Source: Novosphingobium aquimarinum (GTDB taxonomy: Bacteria > Pseudomonadota > Alphaproteobacteria > Sphingomonadales > Sphingomonadaceae). Taken from it: a stretch of 64,000 nt of DNA. The position numbers and the translations under genes are program-made. The notes below the pieces were generated by a model. It saw only the letters and a list, made by a program, of their open reading frames with translations. It searched no databases and was not told where the DNA came from. The stretch covers positions 47,428-111,427 of the forward strand of contig NZ_WRPO01000013.1 of the NCBI RefSeq assembly GCF_009746585.1. Direction: 5' to 3'. Shown here one piece after another: positions 33,765 to 44,280 of the stretch (its first letter is position 1; each line of letters starts with the position of its first letter).

Positions 33765-34757
33765 ATGACCAGACTGAGCCTTTCCCTCGCCTGTTGGGGC
33801 TATGACCGCACCGAAGCCCTCCAGACGGGCGCGGTCCGGCCCGACGGCATCGACCTCAACTTTCAGGTTCTGGATGTCGAGGAAACCTTCTTCCGCATGC
33901 TGCGCAATCGAGAATTCGATGTCGCTGAACTGTCGATGTCGTCCTATTGCGTGACCCTGGGCCGCGAGAATCCTGGCTTCATCGCCATTCCCGTCTTTCC
34001 TTCGCGCTTCTTCCGCCACTCCTGCATTTTCGTCTCCGCCAAAAGCGGCATCGAAAAGCCCGAGGATCTCGTCGGCAAGCGGATCGGCGTGCCTGAATAT
34101 CAGATGACGGCTCCGGTCTGGATCCGCGGCATCCTGCAGGACGAGTATGGCATTGATCCTGCGTCGGTCACCTACGTCACGGGTGGTGAAGAGGAGCCGG
34201 GGCGCGAGGAGAAGCTGAAGCTCAATCTACCCGACAAGTTCAAGGTCGAGCCGATCGGACCCACCCAGACCTTGAAGCGCATGCTGGCGGATGGAGAGAT
34301 CGATGCGCTGCATACTGCGCGGGCGCCGTCGACCTTCTATTCGGAGCCGGGCAAGGTTCGGCGCCTCTTCCCCAATTTTGTGGACGTTGAAAAAGCCTAT
34401 TTCGCGAAGACAGGAATCTTCCCGATCATGCATGTCGTGGCCATCCGGCGAGACGTGTATGAGAAGAATCGATGGATTGCTCAGGCGCTTTACAAGGCAT
34501 TCGTAGAAGCCCAGCGGTTGAGCTATGAACAATTGTTGGTGTCGGCATCGCTGAAAACGATGTTGCCATGGCAGATCGCCGCAGTGGAGGACACTATTGC
34601 TACGATGGGCAGGGAATGGTGGCCCTATGGCATCGAAAAGAACCGCCACGTCATCGAGACATTCACGCGTTACCATCACGAGCAGGGCCTGTCGCCCCGC
34701 CAGCTCACCATAGAAGAGATGTTCGCGCCCGAGACTTTCGCCGAGTTCCGCATCTAA
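33765..34757 (+). CDS. 4,5-Dihydroxyphthalate decarboxylase
   Basis: 330 residues from ATG 33765; an in-frame GTG at 33759 overlaps the previous stop. It begins LSLSLACWGYDRTEAL and has the periplasmic-binding-protein-like fold typical of Pht5/OphC decarboxylases: DVAELSMSSYC, KRIGVPEYQMTAPVWIRG and DALHTARAPSTF. It yields protocatechuate, the substrate of LigAB encoded 8 kb away. No signal peptide, consistent with a cytoplasmic enzyme. The best-recognised member of the phthalate set. Confidence 0.92.
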   Translation: MTRLSLSLACWGYDRTEALQTGAVRPDGIDLNFQVLDVEETFFRMLRNREFDVAELSMSSYCVTLGRENPGFIAIPVFPSRFFRHSCIFVSAKSGIEKPEDLVGKRIGVPEYQMTAPVWIRGILQDEYGIDPASVTYVTGGEEEPGREEKLKLNLPDKFKVEPIGPTQTLKRMLADGEIDALHTARAPSTFYSEPGKVRRLFPNFVDVEKAYFAKTGIFPIMHVVAIRRDVYEKNRWIAQALYKAFVEAQRLSYEQLLVSASLKTMLPWQIAAVEDTIATMGREWWPYGIEKNRHVIETFTRYHHEQGLSPRQLTIEEMFAPETFAEFRI

Positions 34758-34792
34758 GAAACCATCCTGCACGAGGCCAGTCTACTGCTCAC

Positions 34793-34835
34793 ATGATGGT
34801 CCTCGGGACACGTTTAATATCCCGAGGACCATCAT
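34793..34835. terminator. Perfect 16-bp hairpin between the decarboxylase and MarR genes
   Basis: Arms 34793-34808 and 34820-34835 are perfect complements with an 11-nt loop. It starts 36 bp after the decarboxylase stop. There is no U tract on either side, so it may be a factor-assisted terminator, an RNA-processing site, or an insulator between the catabolic arm and the regulator. Confidence 0.5.
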
Positions 34836-34932
34836 AGGAATATGGGTTTCGGGTGCCGGGTACGGTTTTGCGATGCGTTCGTGCGGCGTCTGTGCGAGTG
34901 GAGGATCGGTTGAACCCGTCAGGAGTGAACAG

Positions 34933-35415
34933 ATGTCGAAGCACGCCCCCAAACTCGATCCGGAACTGAGTTTGGGCTATCAGGTTCGGCGCTGCCACCG
35001 ACGGTTCGATCGGCTCTTGAGTGCCTATTTGGCCAAGCACGAACTCAAAACCGGTTTCTGGTACTATCTTCGTGTCCTATGGCTCAGGGACGGGGTGACC
35101 CAAAAATATCTGAGCGACATGACTAACGTCACCGAAAATACGACGGTCGCCATGATAAACGCCATGCTTCGGCAAGGGCTGGTGCAACGCGCCAAGGACA
35201 AGGATGATCGTCGAAAATTGCGGATTACTCTTACAGATCATGGCCGTGCGCTCGAAAAGGAGCTGATGCAATACGCGATCGACATCAACAAGGTCGCTGT
35301 TGCTGGCATCGAGCCGCGCGAAGTTGAAATCTGTCGATCGGTCCTCGAGCGCATATCAGCCAATCTCGCTGCCGAATTTGATAGGCTGCCTGCGAAGCCT
35401 GCTGACGAAGGATGA
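34933..35415 (+). CDS. MarR-family regulator of the phthalate cluster
   Basis: 160 residues from ATG 34933 with AGGAG upstream. A winged HTH occupies roughly residues 45-110: GVTQKYLSDMTNVTENTTVAM (recognition region) and the wing KDKDDRRKLRITLTDHG. MarR proteins usually repress aromatic degradation operons and release DNA when the substrate or its CoA ester binds. It follows the decarboxylase gene on the same strand, and a matching palindrome lies in the divergent phthalate promoter. Confidence 0.9.
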   Translation: MSKHAPKLDPELSLGYQVRRCHRRFDRLLSAYLAKHELKTGFWYYLRVLWLRDGVTQKYLSDMTNVTENTTVAMINAMLRQGLVQRAKDKDDRRKLRITLTDHGRALEKELMQYAIDINKVAVAGIEPREVEICRSVLERISANLAAEFDRLPAKPADEG

Positions 35416-35477
35416 CTCCTCCACATCATCCCTGGATCAGGGGCAACAGGCCATGAACAGGGAGGGACGTGTGCGCC

Positions 35478-36518
35478 ATGGCTGAACGGGAAGGCCTCAC
35501 GGCCACTCCAACTCCCGATAGAGGGAAGCCTTGGCGCAGCCTGACCGACCGTTTCGGCCGAACGATCACTTATGTCCGCCTGTCCGTCACCGATCGGTGC
35601 GACCTGCGCTGCCGTTATTGCATGGCCGAGCGCATGGAGTTCCTGCCGCGCCAGGACCTCCTCACCCTGGAGGAACTGGCGGAACTGGCCGATGCCCTGA
35701 TCGCGCGAGGTGTGCGACGCATCCGCCTGACCGGTGGCGAGCCTCTGGTCCGTCGCGGCATCGTCGGGTTGGTGGAGGCGATCGGCCAACACATCGGCAA
35801 CGGCCTTGATGAGCTGACGATGACAACCAACGCTACCCAGCTCGCCACAGTCGCGCGCGACCTCCATCGATATGGCATTCGCAGACTCAACATCAGCCTC
35901 GACAGCCTCGACCACGAGCGCTTCCGGGCGATCACCCGGCGCGGCGACCTGGACCAGGTGTTGGCCGGGATCGCCGCCGCGCAAGACGCGGGCCTCGCCG
36001 TGAAGATCAACATGGTTGCGCTCAAGGCGCTCAACGAAGATGAAATCGGAACAATGGTTGGCTGGTGCGGCGAACGGGGATTCGATCTCTCGCTGATCGA
36101 GACGATGCCGTTGGGTGCGGTGGAAGAAGACCGGACCAATCATTATCTGCCCCTCGACCTCGTGAAACGTCGGCTGGCGCGCGAATATGTCCTGATTCCG
36201 TCGCTCCACCGAACCGGCGGACCGGCGCGCTATTATGACGTTGCCGAAACCAGTCGGCGGATAGGCTTCATTACGCCCCTCACCGACAATTTCTGCGCCG
36301 GCTGCAACCGCATCCGCATATCGGCTACTGGCACCATTTTTGGTTGTCTCGGCCGCGACCAGCGCATCGAACTGCGCGATGCGATGCGTGTTGGTGGCCG
36401 GGATGCGATCGACGCGGCGCTGGATGCCGTAATGACCGCCAAGCCACTCCGCCACGAGTTCGACATTGCGCGATCACAGCCGGCTGTCGAACGCCATATG
36501 AACGTCACTGGCGGTTGA
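35478..36518 (+). CDS. moaA: GTP 3',8-cyclase MoaA (molybdenum cofactor synthesis)
   Basis: 346 residues. Radical-SAM cluster ligands C41-x3-C45-x2-C48, the GGEP SAM motif (RLTGGEPLVR), the second cluster C-x2-C-x13-C near the end (FCAGCNRIRISATGTIFGC), and the obligatory C-terminal Gly-Gly. It catalyses the first step of molybdopterin synthesis. GGAGGG lies 11 nt before ATG 35478; GTG 35469 is another possible start. No other moa gene is adjacent, so it may be a duplicate that supports a molybdoenzyme. A truncated MocA-like gene lies 14 kb away. Confidence 0.93.
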   Translation: MAEREGLTATPTPDRGKPWRSLTDRFGRTITYVRLSVTDRCDLRCRYCMAERMEFLPRQDLLTLEELAELADALIARGVRRIRLTGGEPLVRRGIVGLVEAIGQHIGNGLDELTMTTNATQLATVARDLHRYGIRRLNISLDSLDHERFRAITRRGDLDQVLAGIAAAQDAGLAVKINMVALKALNEDEIGTMVGWCGERGFDLSLIETMPLGAVEEDRTNHYLPLDLVKRRLAREYVLIPSLHRTGGPARYYDVAETSRRIGFITPLTDNFCAGCNRIRISATGTIFGCLGRDQRIELRDAMRVGGRDAIDAALDAVMTAKPLRHEFDIARSQPAVERHMNVTGG

Positions 36519-36604
36519 GCGCCTCCATGATCTTTTGTTCGCCGACGCAGTATGGCCGTTACTTTTTGCGCGGCTGGTCGATTGATTTTCATAAAATTGG
36601 TCTG

Positions 36605-36815
36605 CCTTGAGAAAATTGGTCCATTTCTGAAGAGAGCCCGAGCGGGCGAAAGGAATGGAGAAATATATGGGACGTCAGCGATTTACGCCGGAACAGATCA
36701 TCGCGAAGCTGCGTGAGGTTGATGTGATTGTCGGGCGAGGCGGGACCACCGACGAGGCCTGTCGTCAGATCGGGATTGCCGAACAGACGCTATATAGGTG
36801 GCGTAAGGCGACAGC
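36605..36815 (+). pseudogene. IS3-family transposase OrfA remnant
   Basis: From ATG 36655 the first 52 residues match the N-terminus of IS3-type OrfA proteins (RQRFTPEQIIAKLREVDV, EACRQIGIAEQTLYRWRK). The frame then runs into unrelated sequence after RWRK, so the element is cut. The start of the element is probably near 36605, where TGAGAAAATTGGTCC resembles an IS3 terminal repeat. The rest of orfA, orfB and the right end are missing. The following 36816-37021 holds no convincing gene, only an 11-bp imperfect inverted repeat (36861-36871/36891-36901). Confidence 0.75.
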
Positions 36816-37021
36816 CGCTGCTTCATATTCGTTGATAATGTCGGTCTTCTTCGCCATGATAAGCTCGTACGCACTACGTTGTTCGACTGTCGCACGAGCT
36901 TAATCGCGCGGTCGATTCAGCTACCGTAGTAACGGCCTGTCATCAACAGCCAGCGCGTTCGTTTTTTGCCGTTTCTCTTTGACAATCCAGTTCTAAAGAA
37001 ACGCTTGGAATCGGATGCGTC

Positions 37022-38473
37022 CTAACCGATCTGATGACAGACGAATTTCAAATTGAGATACTCATCGATCCCATATCGTGATCCTTCCCGCCCGAGACCG
37101 GATTCCTTCACCCCACCGAAAGGCGCGACCTCCGTCGAAATCAGGCCGGTGTTGAGCCCAACCATCCCATATTCAAGAGCCTCACTCACCTTCCAACTGC
37201 GCTCAAGGGATTGCGTGTATACATAAGCCGCCAAGCCGCTGTCCGTGGCATTCGCCAAATTGATCGCCTCATCCTCTGTCTGGAAACGGACGAGGCCGGC
37301 AAGGGGGCCAAAGGTTTCCTCCCGACATAGGAGAGCATCCGGCGAAACATCTACGAGAACGGTCGGCTCGAAGAAATGGCCTGCCCCGGGCACTCGTCGC
37401 CCTCCGGTCAATATCCTGGCACCATGTTTGACGCCGTCTTCGATATGGCTTTCGACCTTTGCAACGGCACGTTCATCGATCAATGGCCCCTGATCCGCGC
37501 CGGTCGAAAGACCCGGCCCGACGGCAAGCGCGCGAACACGTGCCGCCAGCTGCCGGGAAAAGGCTTCATAAACGCCGGATTGGACCAGAATGCGATTTGT
37601 GCAGACGCAGGTCTGACCTGAATTCCGGAACTTTGATGCTATTGCGCCTTCAACCGCATCGTCGAGTTTCGCATCATCAAAGACAATGAACGGCGCGTTT
37701 CCACCCAATTCGAGGGAAACCTTCTTCACGGTGCTCATACAACGGGCGGCGAGCATCTTGCCAACGCCTGTCGAACCAGTGAAGGTGAACTTGCGAACGC
37801 GCTTGTCAGCCGTCAGCACATCGCCGATCGGCGCGGGCTGACCGGTCACGATATTGAAAACTCCCGCCGGCACTCCGGCCTGGTCGGCCAGCCACGCCAA
37901 AGCGAGCGCTGAAAGCGGCGTCAATTCCGACGGCTTCAGCACCATGGTACAGCCGGCAGCCAGAGCTGGCGCTGCCTTTCGGGTGATCATGGCGAGCGGA
38001 AAATTCCAGGGTGTTACAGCGCCTACCACACCCACGGGTTCGCGTCGCACCAGGAGACGGTGGTCGGCCGCATGAGGTGCTAAGACATCTCCGTTCACAC
38101 GCTTCGCCTCCTCCGCGAACCATTCGATGAACGATGCCGCATACACCACCTCGGCCTTGGCCTCGTGCAACGGTTTGCCTTGCTCGGCCGTCAGAAGGCG
38201 CGCCAGATCATCCGTATGGACGAGCACCAGATCATACCAGCGCCGCAAAATCGCGGCCCGCTGCTTGCCTGTAGCTTTTCGCCAATCGGTCAAGGCACGA
38301 TAGGCCGCGTCGACGGCACCTTCGGCCTCGCGATACCCGAGATCCGGGACCGAGCCGACCAAGGAGCTGTCTGCCGGATTCAAGACGTCGATTCGCGCTT
38401 CGCCGTCGATCCATGCGCCATCGACAAAAGCTTGCGCCCGGAGCAGTTTTGGCTCCGCAAGGCTAAGATTCAC
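37022..38473 (-). CDS. Succinate-semialdehyde-dehydrogenase-type aldehyde dehydrogenase
   Basis: 483 residues from GTG 38473 (AGGGAAAT upstream; start matches the usual LLRAQAFVDGAW N-terminus of GabD). An ATG at 38515 gives 14 extra residues. ALDH motifs: PWNFPLAM, ELGGNAPFIV (catalytic Glu) and NSGQTCVCTNRI (catalytic Cys). The C-terminus FGGVKESGLGREGSRYGIDEYL is characteristic of NAD(P)-dependent succinate-semialdehyde dehydrogenases. It is transcribed with the TetR gene upstream. Its substrate in this cluster is unknown. Confidence 0.85.
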   Translation of the reverse strand: MNLSLAEPKLLRAQAFVDGAWIDGEARIDVLNPADSSLVGSVPDLGYREAEGAVDAAYRALTDWRKATGKQRAAILRRWYDLVLVHTDDLARLLTAEQGKPLHEAKAEVVYAASFIEWFAEEAKRVNGDVLAPHAADHRLLVRREPVGVVGAVTPWNFPLAMITRKAAPALAAGCTMVLKPSELTPLSALALAWLADQAGVPAGVFNIVTGQPAPIGDVLTADKRVRKFTFTGSTGVGKMLAARCMSTVKKVSLELGGNAPFIVFDDAKLDDAVEGAIASKFRNSGQTCVCTNRILVQSGVYEAFSRQLAARVRALAVGPGLSTGADQGPLIDERAVAKVESHIEDGVKHGARILTGGRRVPGAGHFFEPTVLVDVSPDALLCREETFGPLAGLVRFQTEDEAINLANATDSGLAAYVYTQSLERSWKVSEALEYGMVGLNTGLISTEVAPFGGVKESGLGREGSRYGIDEYLNLKFVCHQIG

Positions 38474-38647
38474 GTTTGCTATTTCCCTGAAATCCAGTTT
38501 GGCATTCCCTAACAAATCCGGCCGATGGATGCCTTCGCGGTATGGACACTCTCATTTGATGAGAAGCCATCCATTCTGATAGCTGATGCATGTAAACGCC
38601 CGACGATACTCGCGGAATCTTGATTGCGCGAAACCAGATGAGAAGCG

Positions 38648-39283
38648 TTAGTCCGGCGTGATAGCGACCAGTTTCGAGACACGCACCGCGCTTCGAGGGC
38701 GTCGCGCACCGCTCATCAAGGCATCGTCTGCGATCGCATGGATGCTATAATAGATCAGCGTTGATAGCGCGTGGGGATCATCCACACACCATGCGCCCTC
38801 CAGCGTTCCTTGTGAAAGCAGATCGCTGATATAGCCCACAAGCCCGTCGTTCACGGCCACGGATCTGAGCGGCGTATCCCCACTGAAGAAGATCACATCC
38901 CGCAACTCGGGCGTGTCCAGATAACTTTCCACCGCCGTCTCGACCAGAAGATCGATCCGCGTGAAAAAATCGTCGGATTCGCAAAGACTGATCCTGCTTT
39001 TGACACGGTTCAATATCATGTTGCAGAAGTTGTCCCGAAGTGCCGCACGCAATTCGGTCTTACTTGAAAAATAATGGTAAAGTGTGCCCTTAGCGAGGCC
39101 AGTTTCAACGCAAACGTCATCCATCGTCGTCGCGTCATAGCCTCGCTCAACAAACAATCGCCTCGCCGCTTCCAGAATTTCGACGCGCCGAAGCTGAGCC
39201 TTCCTCGGACCGGGCGGGGCACCGGCCGGCCGGCGAACTGCGGCCGCGACCCTGCGTCGCCGGTCCCGAACGACCCGTTTCAC
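38648..39283 (-). CDS. TetR-family transcriptional regulator
   Basis: 211 residues from a GTG start. After a basic, Pro-rich N-terminal arm of about 33 residues, the TetR HTH reads ILEAARRLFVERGYDATTMDDV followed by GLAKGTLYHYFSSKTEL. The C-terminal ligand domain has no assignable specificity. It begins 9 nt after the aldo/keto reductase stop and lies upstream of the ALDH gene on the same strand, so it may control those two. The 174-bp gap to the ALDH gene (38474-38647) shows no clear operator. Confidence 0.88.
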   Translation of the reverse strand: MKRVVRDRRRRVAAAVRRPAGAPPGPRKAQLRRVEILEAARRLFVERGYDATTMDDVCVETGLAKGTLYHYFSSKTELRAALRDNFCNMILNRVKSRISLCESDDFFTRIDLLVETAVESYLDTPELRDVIFFSGDTPLRSVAVNDGLVGYISDLLSQGTLEGAWCVDDPHALSTLIYYSIHAIADDALMSGARRPRSAVRVSKLVAITPD

Positions 39284-39292
39284 CTGAACAGT

Positions 39293-40309
39293 CTAGCTGG
39301 CAAGCGGCTCACCCTCCCAAATCTCGGTACCAATTTGCGATTGGGCTTCCTTTGAATAACGAGGTCCCGAAACGGCGCCAAAAGCGAAAAGGGCGTCCAC
39401 TTGGTCAAACACGACCTCGGAGATGGTCAACGACAGGGTATCCAGAATTTCATCGAGATGATCAATGTTCGTGGTCCCGGGGATCGGAACGACGAAGTCG
39501 CGCTTTGAAAGCAGCCAGGCGAGGCAGAGCTGCGCCGGAGTGCAATCTGCAGCCCGGGCCAACCCAGCCATCTGATCATAAAGCCCGAGGTTCCGCGTCA
39601 AATGAGGTTCCTGGAACCGCGGCATCGCGGCTCTCAGGTCGCCTTGCTGGAAACCTGCCGTACCCACACTTCCCGCCAACAAGCCGCGAGCCAGAGGCGA
39701 GAAGGCGATAAAGCCAATCCCGAGCTCCTCGCAGCAATCGAGTACGGCAAGTTCCACATTGCGCGTCCAGGGCGAATATTCGGTCTGGACAGCTGTCACC
39801 GGATGGATCGCATGTACCGCGCGGATCGTTTCTGCCGATACTTCCGACAAACCGATCGTGCGAATTTTTCCTGCCTCCACTGCCCGCGACAGGGCGCCGA
39901 CCGACTCTTCCATCGGTACCTTCGGATCGAGGCGGTGAAGATAGTAGAGGTCGATGACATCGGTCCTCAATCGTATCAATGCTTCATCCAATGTCTGCGT
40001 GATCGCCGCCGCCGAACCGTCGAGACCGCGTTTTCCATTGATCTCGCCAAGCGCGCATTTGCTGGCAAGGACGAAATCCTTGCGGCGATGTCCCAAGGCA
40101 CGCCCGATCAGCGTCTCATTTGCTCCGAACCCGTAGAGAGCAGCCGTATCGAAGAACGTGACGCCTCTATCCAACGCATGTAACAGTAGCCGTTCAGCTG
40201 CTTCAGCCTCGGGACGCGGCTGATACCCATGCGAAAGGTTCATGCAGCCAAGACCAATTGCTGACACGGAAAACGGGCCTAAAGCGCGCTTTGGAAGGGT
40301 CGCGGTCAT
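39293..40309 (-). CDS. Aldo/keto reductase
   Basis: 338 residues from ATG 40309 (AGGAAGAG upstream). Motifs: GLGCMNLSHGYQ, FFDTAALYGFGANE (Asp and Tyr of the catalytic tetrad), LASKCAL (Lys), DLYYLHRLD (His) and the C-terminal NADPH-binding IPGTTNIDHL. It is most like the YakC/AKR13 subgroup of NADPH-dependent aldehyde reductases. It lies 35 bp downstream of ligC in the same direction, so it is probably co-transcribed. A role in reducing pathway aldehydes is possible but unproven. Confidence 0.88.
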   Translation of the reverse strand: MTATLPKRALGPFSVSAIGLGCMNLSHGYQPRPEAEAAERLLLHALDRGVTFFDTAALYGFGANETLIGRALGHRRKDFVLASKCALGEINGKRGLDGSAAAITQTLDEALIRLRTDVIDLYYLHRLDPKVPMEESVGALSRAVEAGKIRTIGLSEVSAETIRAVHAIHPVTAVQTEYSPWTRNVELAVLDCCEELGIGFIAFSPLARGLLAGSVGTAGFQQGDLRAAMPRFQEPHLTRNLGLYDQMAGLARAADCTPAQLCLAWLLSKRDFVVPIPGTTNIDHLDEILDTLSLTISEVVFDQVDALFAFGAVSGPRYSKEAQSQIGTEIWEGEPLAS

Positions 40310-40344
40310 ACTATGCTCTTCCTGCCTGTGGTAGCGCGAAGGGA

Positions 40345-41286
40345 TCAGCGGACAAGCTGCGCTTCCAGTTCGCCAAGCACGCGATAGCAATCGAATACGC
40401 CGGCGACTGAGGAATTGGGCTCGCGACCCTCGCGGATGGCCGCGACGAACTCACGATCCTGTAACTCGATGCCGTTCATCGACACATCCACCTGGGAAAC
40501 GTCGATCGGCTCCTCCTTGCCGTTCACCAGGTCGTCGTAGCGCGCGATGTAGGTGCCGTTATCGCAGATATACCGGAAATAAGTGCCGAGCGGTCCGTCA
40601 TTATTGAACGACAGCGAAAGGGTGCAGATAGCGCCGGTTTCGCTCTTCAATTGGATCGACATATCCATCGCGATCCCAAGTTCCGCATGGATTGGCCCCT
40701 GCAGCGCATGTGCCTCGACGATCTTTCCGGCCTGATAGGCGAAAAGGTCCACCGTATGCGCGGCATGATGCCACAGCAGATGGTCCGTCCAGCTACGCGG
40801 CTCACCCTTCGCGTTGATGTTCTTGCGGCGAAAAAAATAGGTCTGGACGTCCATCTGCTGGACGTTCAGTTCTCCGGCCCGGATCTTGTTGTGCACATAT
40901 TGGTGCGACGGATTGAACCGACGGGTGTGGCCCACCATGCAGACCAGACCCGTTTCCTTCTGCTTGGCCAGGACCGCTTGCGCGTCTGCCCAGCTGTCCG
41001 CCAGCGGAATCTCTACCTCGACATGCTTGCCTGCCTCCATGCAGGCAATAGCTTGCTTAGCGTGCATCTGCGTAGGCGTGCATAGAATGACCGCATCGAC
41101 GTCGTCGCGGGCAAGCGTTTCATCGAGTTCTGTAGTGACGTGGCCGACACCGTATTTCTCGGCTATCGCCCGGGTCGGCTCCAGCTCGCGGCCGACCAGC
41201 GAAGTGACGGTCACGCCATCGATGTTCTTGAGGCCATCCAGGTGCTTCTCGCCAAAGGCGCCCGCACCAGCCAGTGCAATCCGCAT
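40345..41286 (-). CDS. ligC: 4-Carboxy-2-hydroxymuconate-6-semialdehyde dehydrogenase
   Basis: 313 residues from ATG 41286 (AAGGAA 9 nt upstream), the family length. The sequence follows Sphingobium LigC closely as I recall it: MRIALAGAGAFGEKHLDGL at the N-terminus, LCTPTQMHAKQAI, EIPLADSWAD, VGHTRRFNPSHQY and WHHAAHTVDLFAYQAG. It oxidises the cyclic hemiacetal of the ring-cleavage product to 2-pyrone-4,6-dicarboxylate with NADP. It belongs to the Gfo/Idh family like the phthalate dihydrodiol dehydrogenase, but is clearly a separate type. Confidence 0.95.
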   Translation of the reverse strand: MRIALAGAGAFGEKHLDGLKNIDGVTVTSLVGRELEPTRAIAEKYGVGHVTTELDETLARDDVDAVILCTPTQMHAKQAIACMEAGKHVEVEIPLADSWADAQAVLAKQKETGLVCMVGHTRRFNPSHQYVHNKIRAGELNVQQMDVQTYFFRRKNINAKGEPRSWTDHLLWHHAAHTVDLFAYQAGKIVEAHALQGPIHAELGIAMDMSIQLKSETGAICTLSLSFNNDGPLGTYFRYICDNGTYIARYDDLVNGKEEPIDVSQVDVSMNGIELQDREFVAAIREGREPNSSVAGVFDCYRVLGELEAQLVR

Positions 41287-41299
41287 ATGTGACATTTCC

Positions 41300-41691
41300 T
41301 TATGTTGGGTTGCTTCGCGAAGCAGCCAGTTGCAGTTCAGCGAGCCCCTGCTCGAGGTCATCAAAGGCCTTGCGTATGCGTCGAGTAGACGCCTGAAAAT
41401 CAGTCGCTCTCTCGTCTAGCGCCACCGCCGGCCAGCGAGCTTGATGCTCAGCCAGCGCGGCGCGCAAGACCGACAGGTTTTTGCGAAACCGCGACCAGGC
41501 AGCCGAAGCACTCGCGTGCGCTTGCCAGTCATTCGTAGAATTGCTGACAAAGCCCAGCTTGCGCGACAATTCGAGCCTCAAACGAACCACTTCCTTCCGC
41601 CAGTCAGGCGGTTGGTCCTGGACAACCGAGGCGATCGATTGTTGCGTCTCACGCAGTTCGATCACTCTGGCCTTGAGGTCTTCGAAGTCCA

Positions 41692-41692
<1 letters not shown>
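41300..41692 (-). CDS. Hypothetical helical protein between ligB and ligC
   Basis: 130 residues from GTG 41692, which overlaps the ligB stop by one base; it ends 13 bp before ligC. Sequence is almost wholly alpha-helical with heptad-like Leu/Ile spacing (FEDLKARVIELRETQQSIAS, RLRLELSRKLGFV, AFDDLEQGLAELQLAAS), suggesting a helical bundle. There is no Cys and no signal peptide. Its tight placement implies a role linked to protocatechuate cleavage, such as a chaperone or accessory factor, but no family is recognised. Confidence 0.6.
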
Positions 41693-42964
<1,272 letters not shown>

Positions 42965-42968
<4 letters not shown>

Positions 42969-43261
42969 CGCCCATCCTCCCAGGTATAAGACAAAGGGGC
43001 TTCCCGAAAGGCGAACCTGTCGAGATGGCTCTCGATTACCCCCCGCAGGGTTTCAGCCTCTTCCGCGCCTGATGTGCGCAGGACGATACGGATACCCTCC
43101 GGATCGCTGGTAAAGCTCGCTGAAGCCACGTCAGAAAAGGGGACTAGGCCTTCTCCATCGGCATAGGACGTCTCGAACCGGTGGCTCCAATGCTTGATGA
43201 GCTGCTGGACATATTTGTCACCGGAAGCAGTCGAAACGAAGGCTTTCGAAACGAAGCTCAC
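42965..43261 (-). CDS. DUF2218 domain protein
   Basis: 98 residues from GTG 43261, overlapping the ligJ stop (GTGA) and the ligA start. The whole protein fits DUF2218: KYVQQLIKHWSHRFET near the start, then a beta-strand region and HLDRFAFREAPLSYTW at the end. DUF2218 proteins are small and of unknown function, often near metabolic or iron-related genes. The upstream continuation of this frame to 44020 is a shadow of ligJ. Confidence 0.75.
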
Positions 43262-44280
43262 AGCCCTCTCTCCTTCAATCGGGAATCGAGCCGCGGAAAA
43301 ACCCGGCGGGCGTTCCCTTCGAAGATCGCATGACGCTCCGCGTCGCTGATCACGAGCGCGTCCACATAACGCTTGGTATCGTCGAAATAATGGCCGGTGG
43401 TAGGATCGATGCCGCGCACCGCACCGACCATTTCCGAACCGAACAGGATATTCTTGTTGTCGATCACATCGGCCAACAGGTCGACGCCTGGCTGGTGATA
43501 GACGCAGGTGTCGAAGAAGATGTTGTTCATCAGATGCGCATCGAGGGCCGGCTTCTTCAGCATGTCGGCCAGGCCCCGGTAACGCCCCCAATGATAGGGG
43601 ACGGCACCGCCGCCATGCGGGATGATGAAGCGCAAGGTGGGGAAATCCTTGAACAGATCTCCCTCGAGCAACTGCATGAAGGCGATCGTGTCGGCCGCGA
43701 TGTAGTATCCGCCCGTGGCATGCATCGCGGGATTGCAGCTGCCCGACACGTGGATCATCGCCGGAACGTCCAGCTCCACCATCTTCTCGTAAAAGGGATA
43801 CCAGTAACGGTCTGTCAGCGGCGGATGCTGGAAATGGCCGCCGCCCGGGTCGGGGTTCAGATTGCACCCGATAAATCCCATATCGACGCAGCGTTCCAGT
43901 TCCGCGATGCTGTTCACCATGTCGGCTGCGGGCGATTGCGGCAGCATGCACACGCCAACGAAAGTTTCCGGATAAAGGCCGACCACGCGCGAGATCAGGT
44001 CGTTGCAGCGGATCGCCCATTCCTTCGCGACACCGGCATCACCGACATGCGGGGCCATCGCAGACGCCCGGGGAGAGAAGATCGTGAGGTCGGCGCCACG
44101 CTCTTTGATCAGGCGAAGCTGGTTGGATTCGATGGTGTCACGGATTTCATCGTCGGAAATCTCCGGATAGGCCGGCGCAGGCACGCCCGCTTTGAAAGCC
44201 GCCTTCTGCTCCTCTCGCCAGGCATCGTGCCCCTTGGGCAGCACGGTATAATGACCATGGCAGTCGATAATCAGACTCAT
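43258..44280 (-). CDS. ligJ: 4-Oxalomesaconate hydratase
   Basis: 340 residues. Amidohydrolase-superfamily fold: the first metal motif DCHGHY at residues 6-11, GGGHFQHPP, then IHVSGSCNPAMHATGGYY, IIPHGGGAVPYHWGRY and a late LFGSEMVGA. Matches LigJ of the protocatechuate 4,5-cleavage pathway, which hydrates 4-oxalomesaconate to 4-carboxy-4-hydroxy-2-oxoadipate. Its ATG overlaps the DUF1932 stop as ATGA. Confidence 0.94.
   Translation of the reverse strand: MSLIIDCHGHYTVLPKGHDAWREEQKAAFKAGVPAPAYPEISDDEIRDTIESNQLRLIKERGADLTIFSPRASAMAPHVGDAGVAKEWAIRCNDLISRVVGLYPETFVGVCMLPQSPAADMVNSIAELERCVDMGFIGCNLNPDPGGGHFQHPPLTDRYWYPFYEKMVELDVPAMIHVSGSCNPAMHATGGYYIAADTIAFMQLLEGDLFKDFPTLRFIIPHGGGAVPYHWGRYRGLADMLKKPALDAHLMNNIFFDTCVYHQPGVDLLADVIDNKNILFGSEMVGAVRGIDPTTGHYFDDTKRYVDALVISDAERHAIFEGNARRVFPRLDSRLKERGL

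Noticed and set aside
36816..36903. Minus-strand frame starting MAKKTDIINEYEAA next to the IS3 remnant
   Set aside because: It runs into the transposase remnant after about 15 residues and has no ribosome binding site; too little to call a gene.
43262..44020. Upstream extension of the DUF2218 frame
   Set aside because: This part overlaps ligJ in another frame and has shadow-like composition; only the last 98 codons fit DUF2218, and a GTG start with a GTGA overlap fits the operon.
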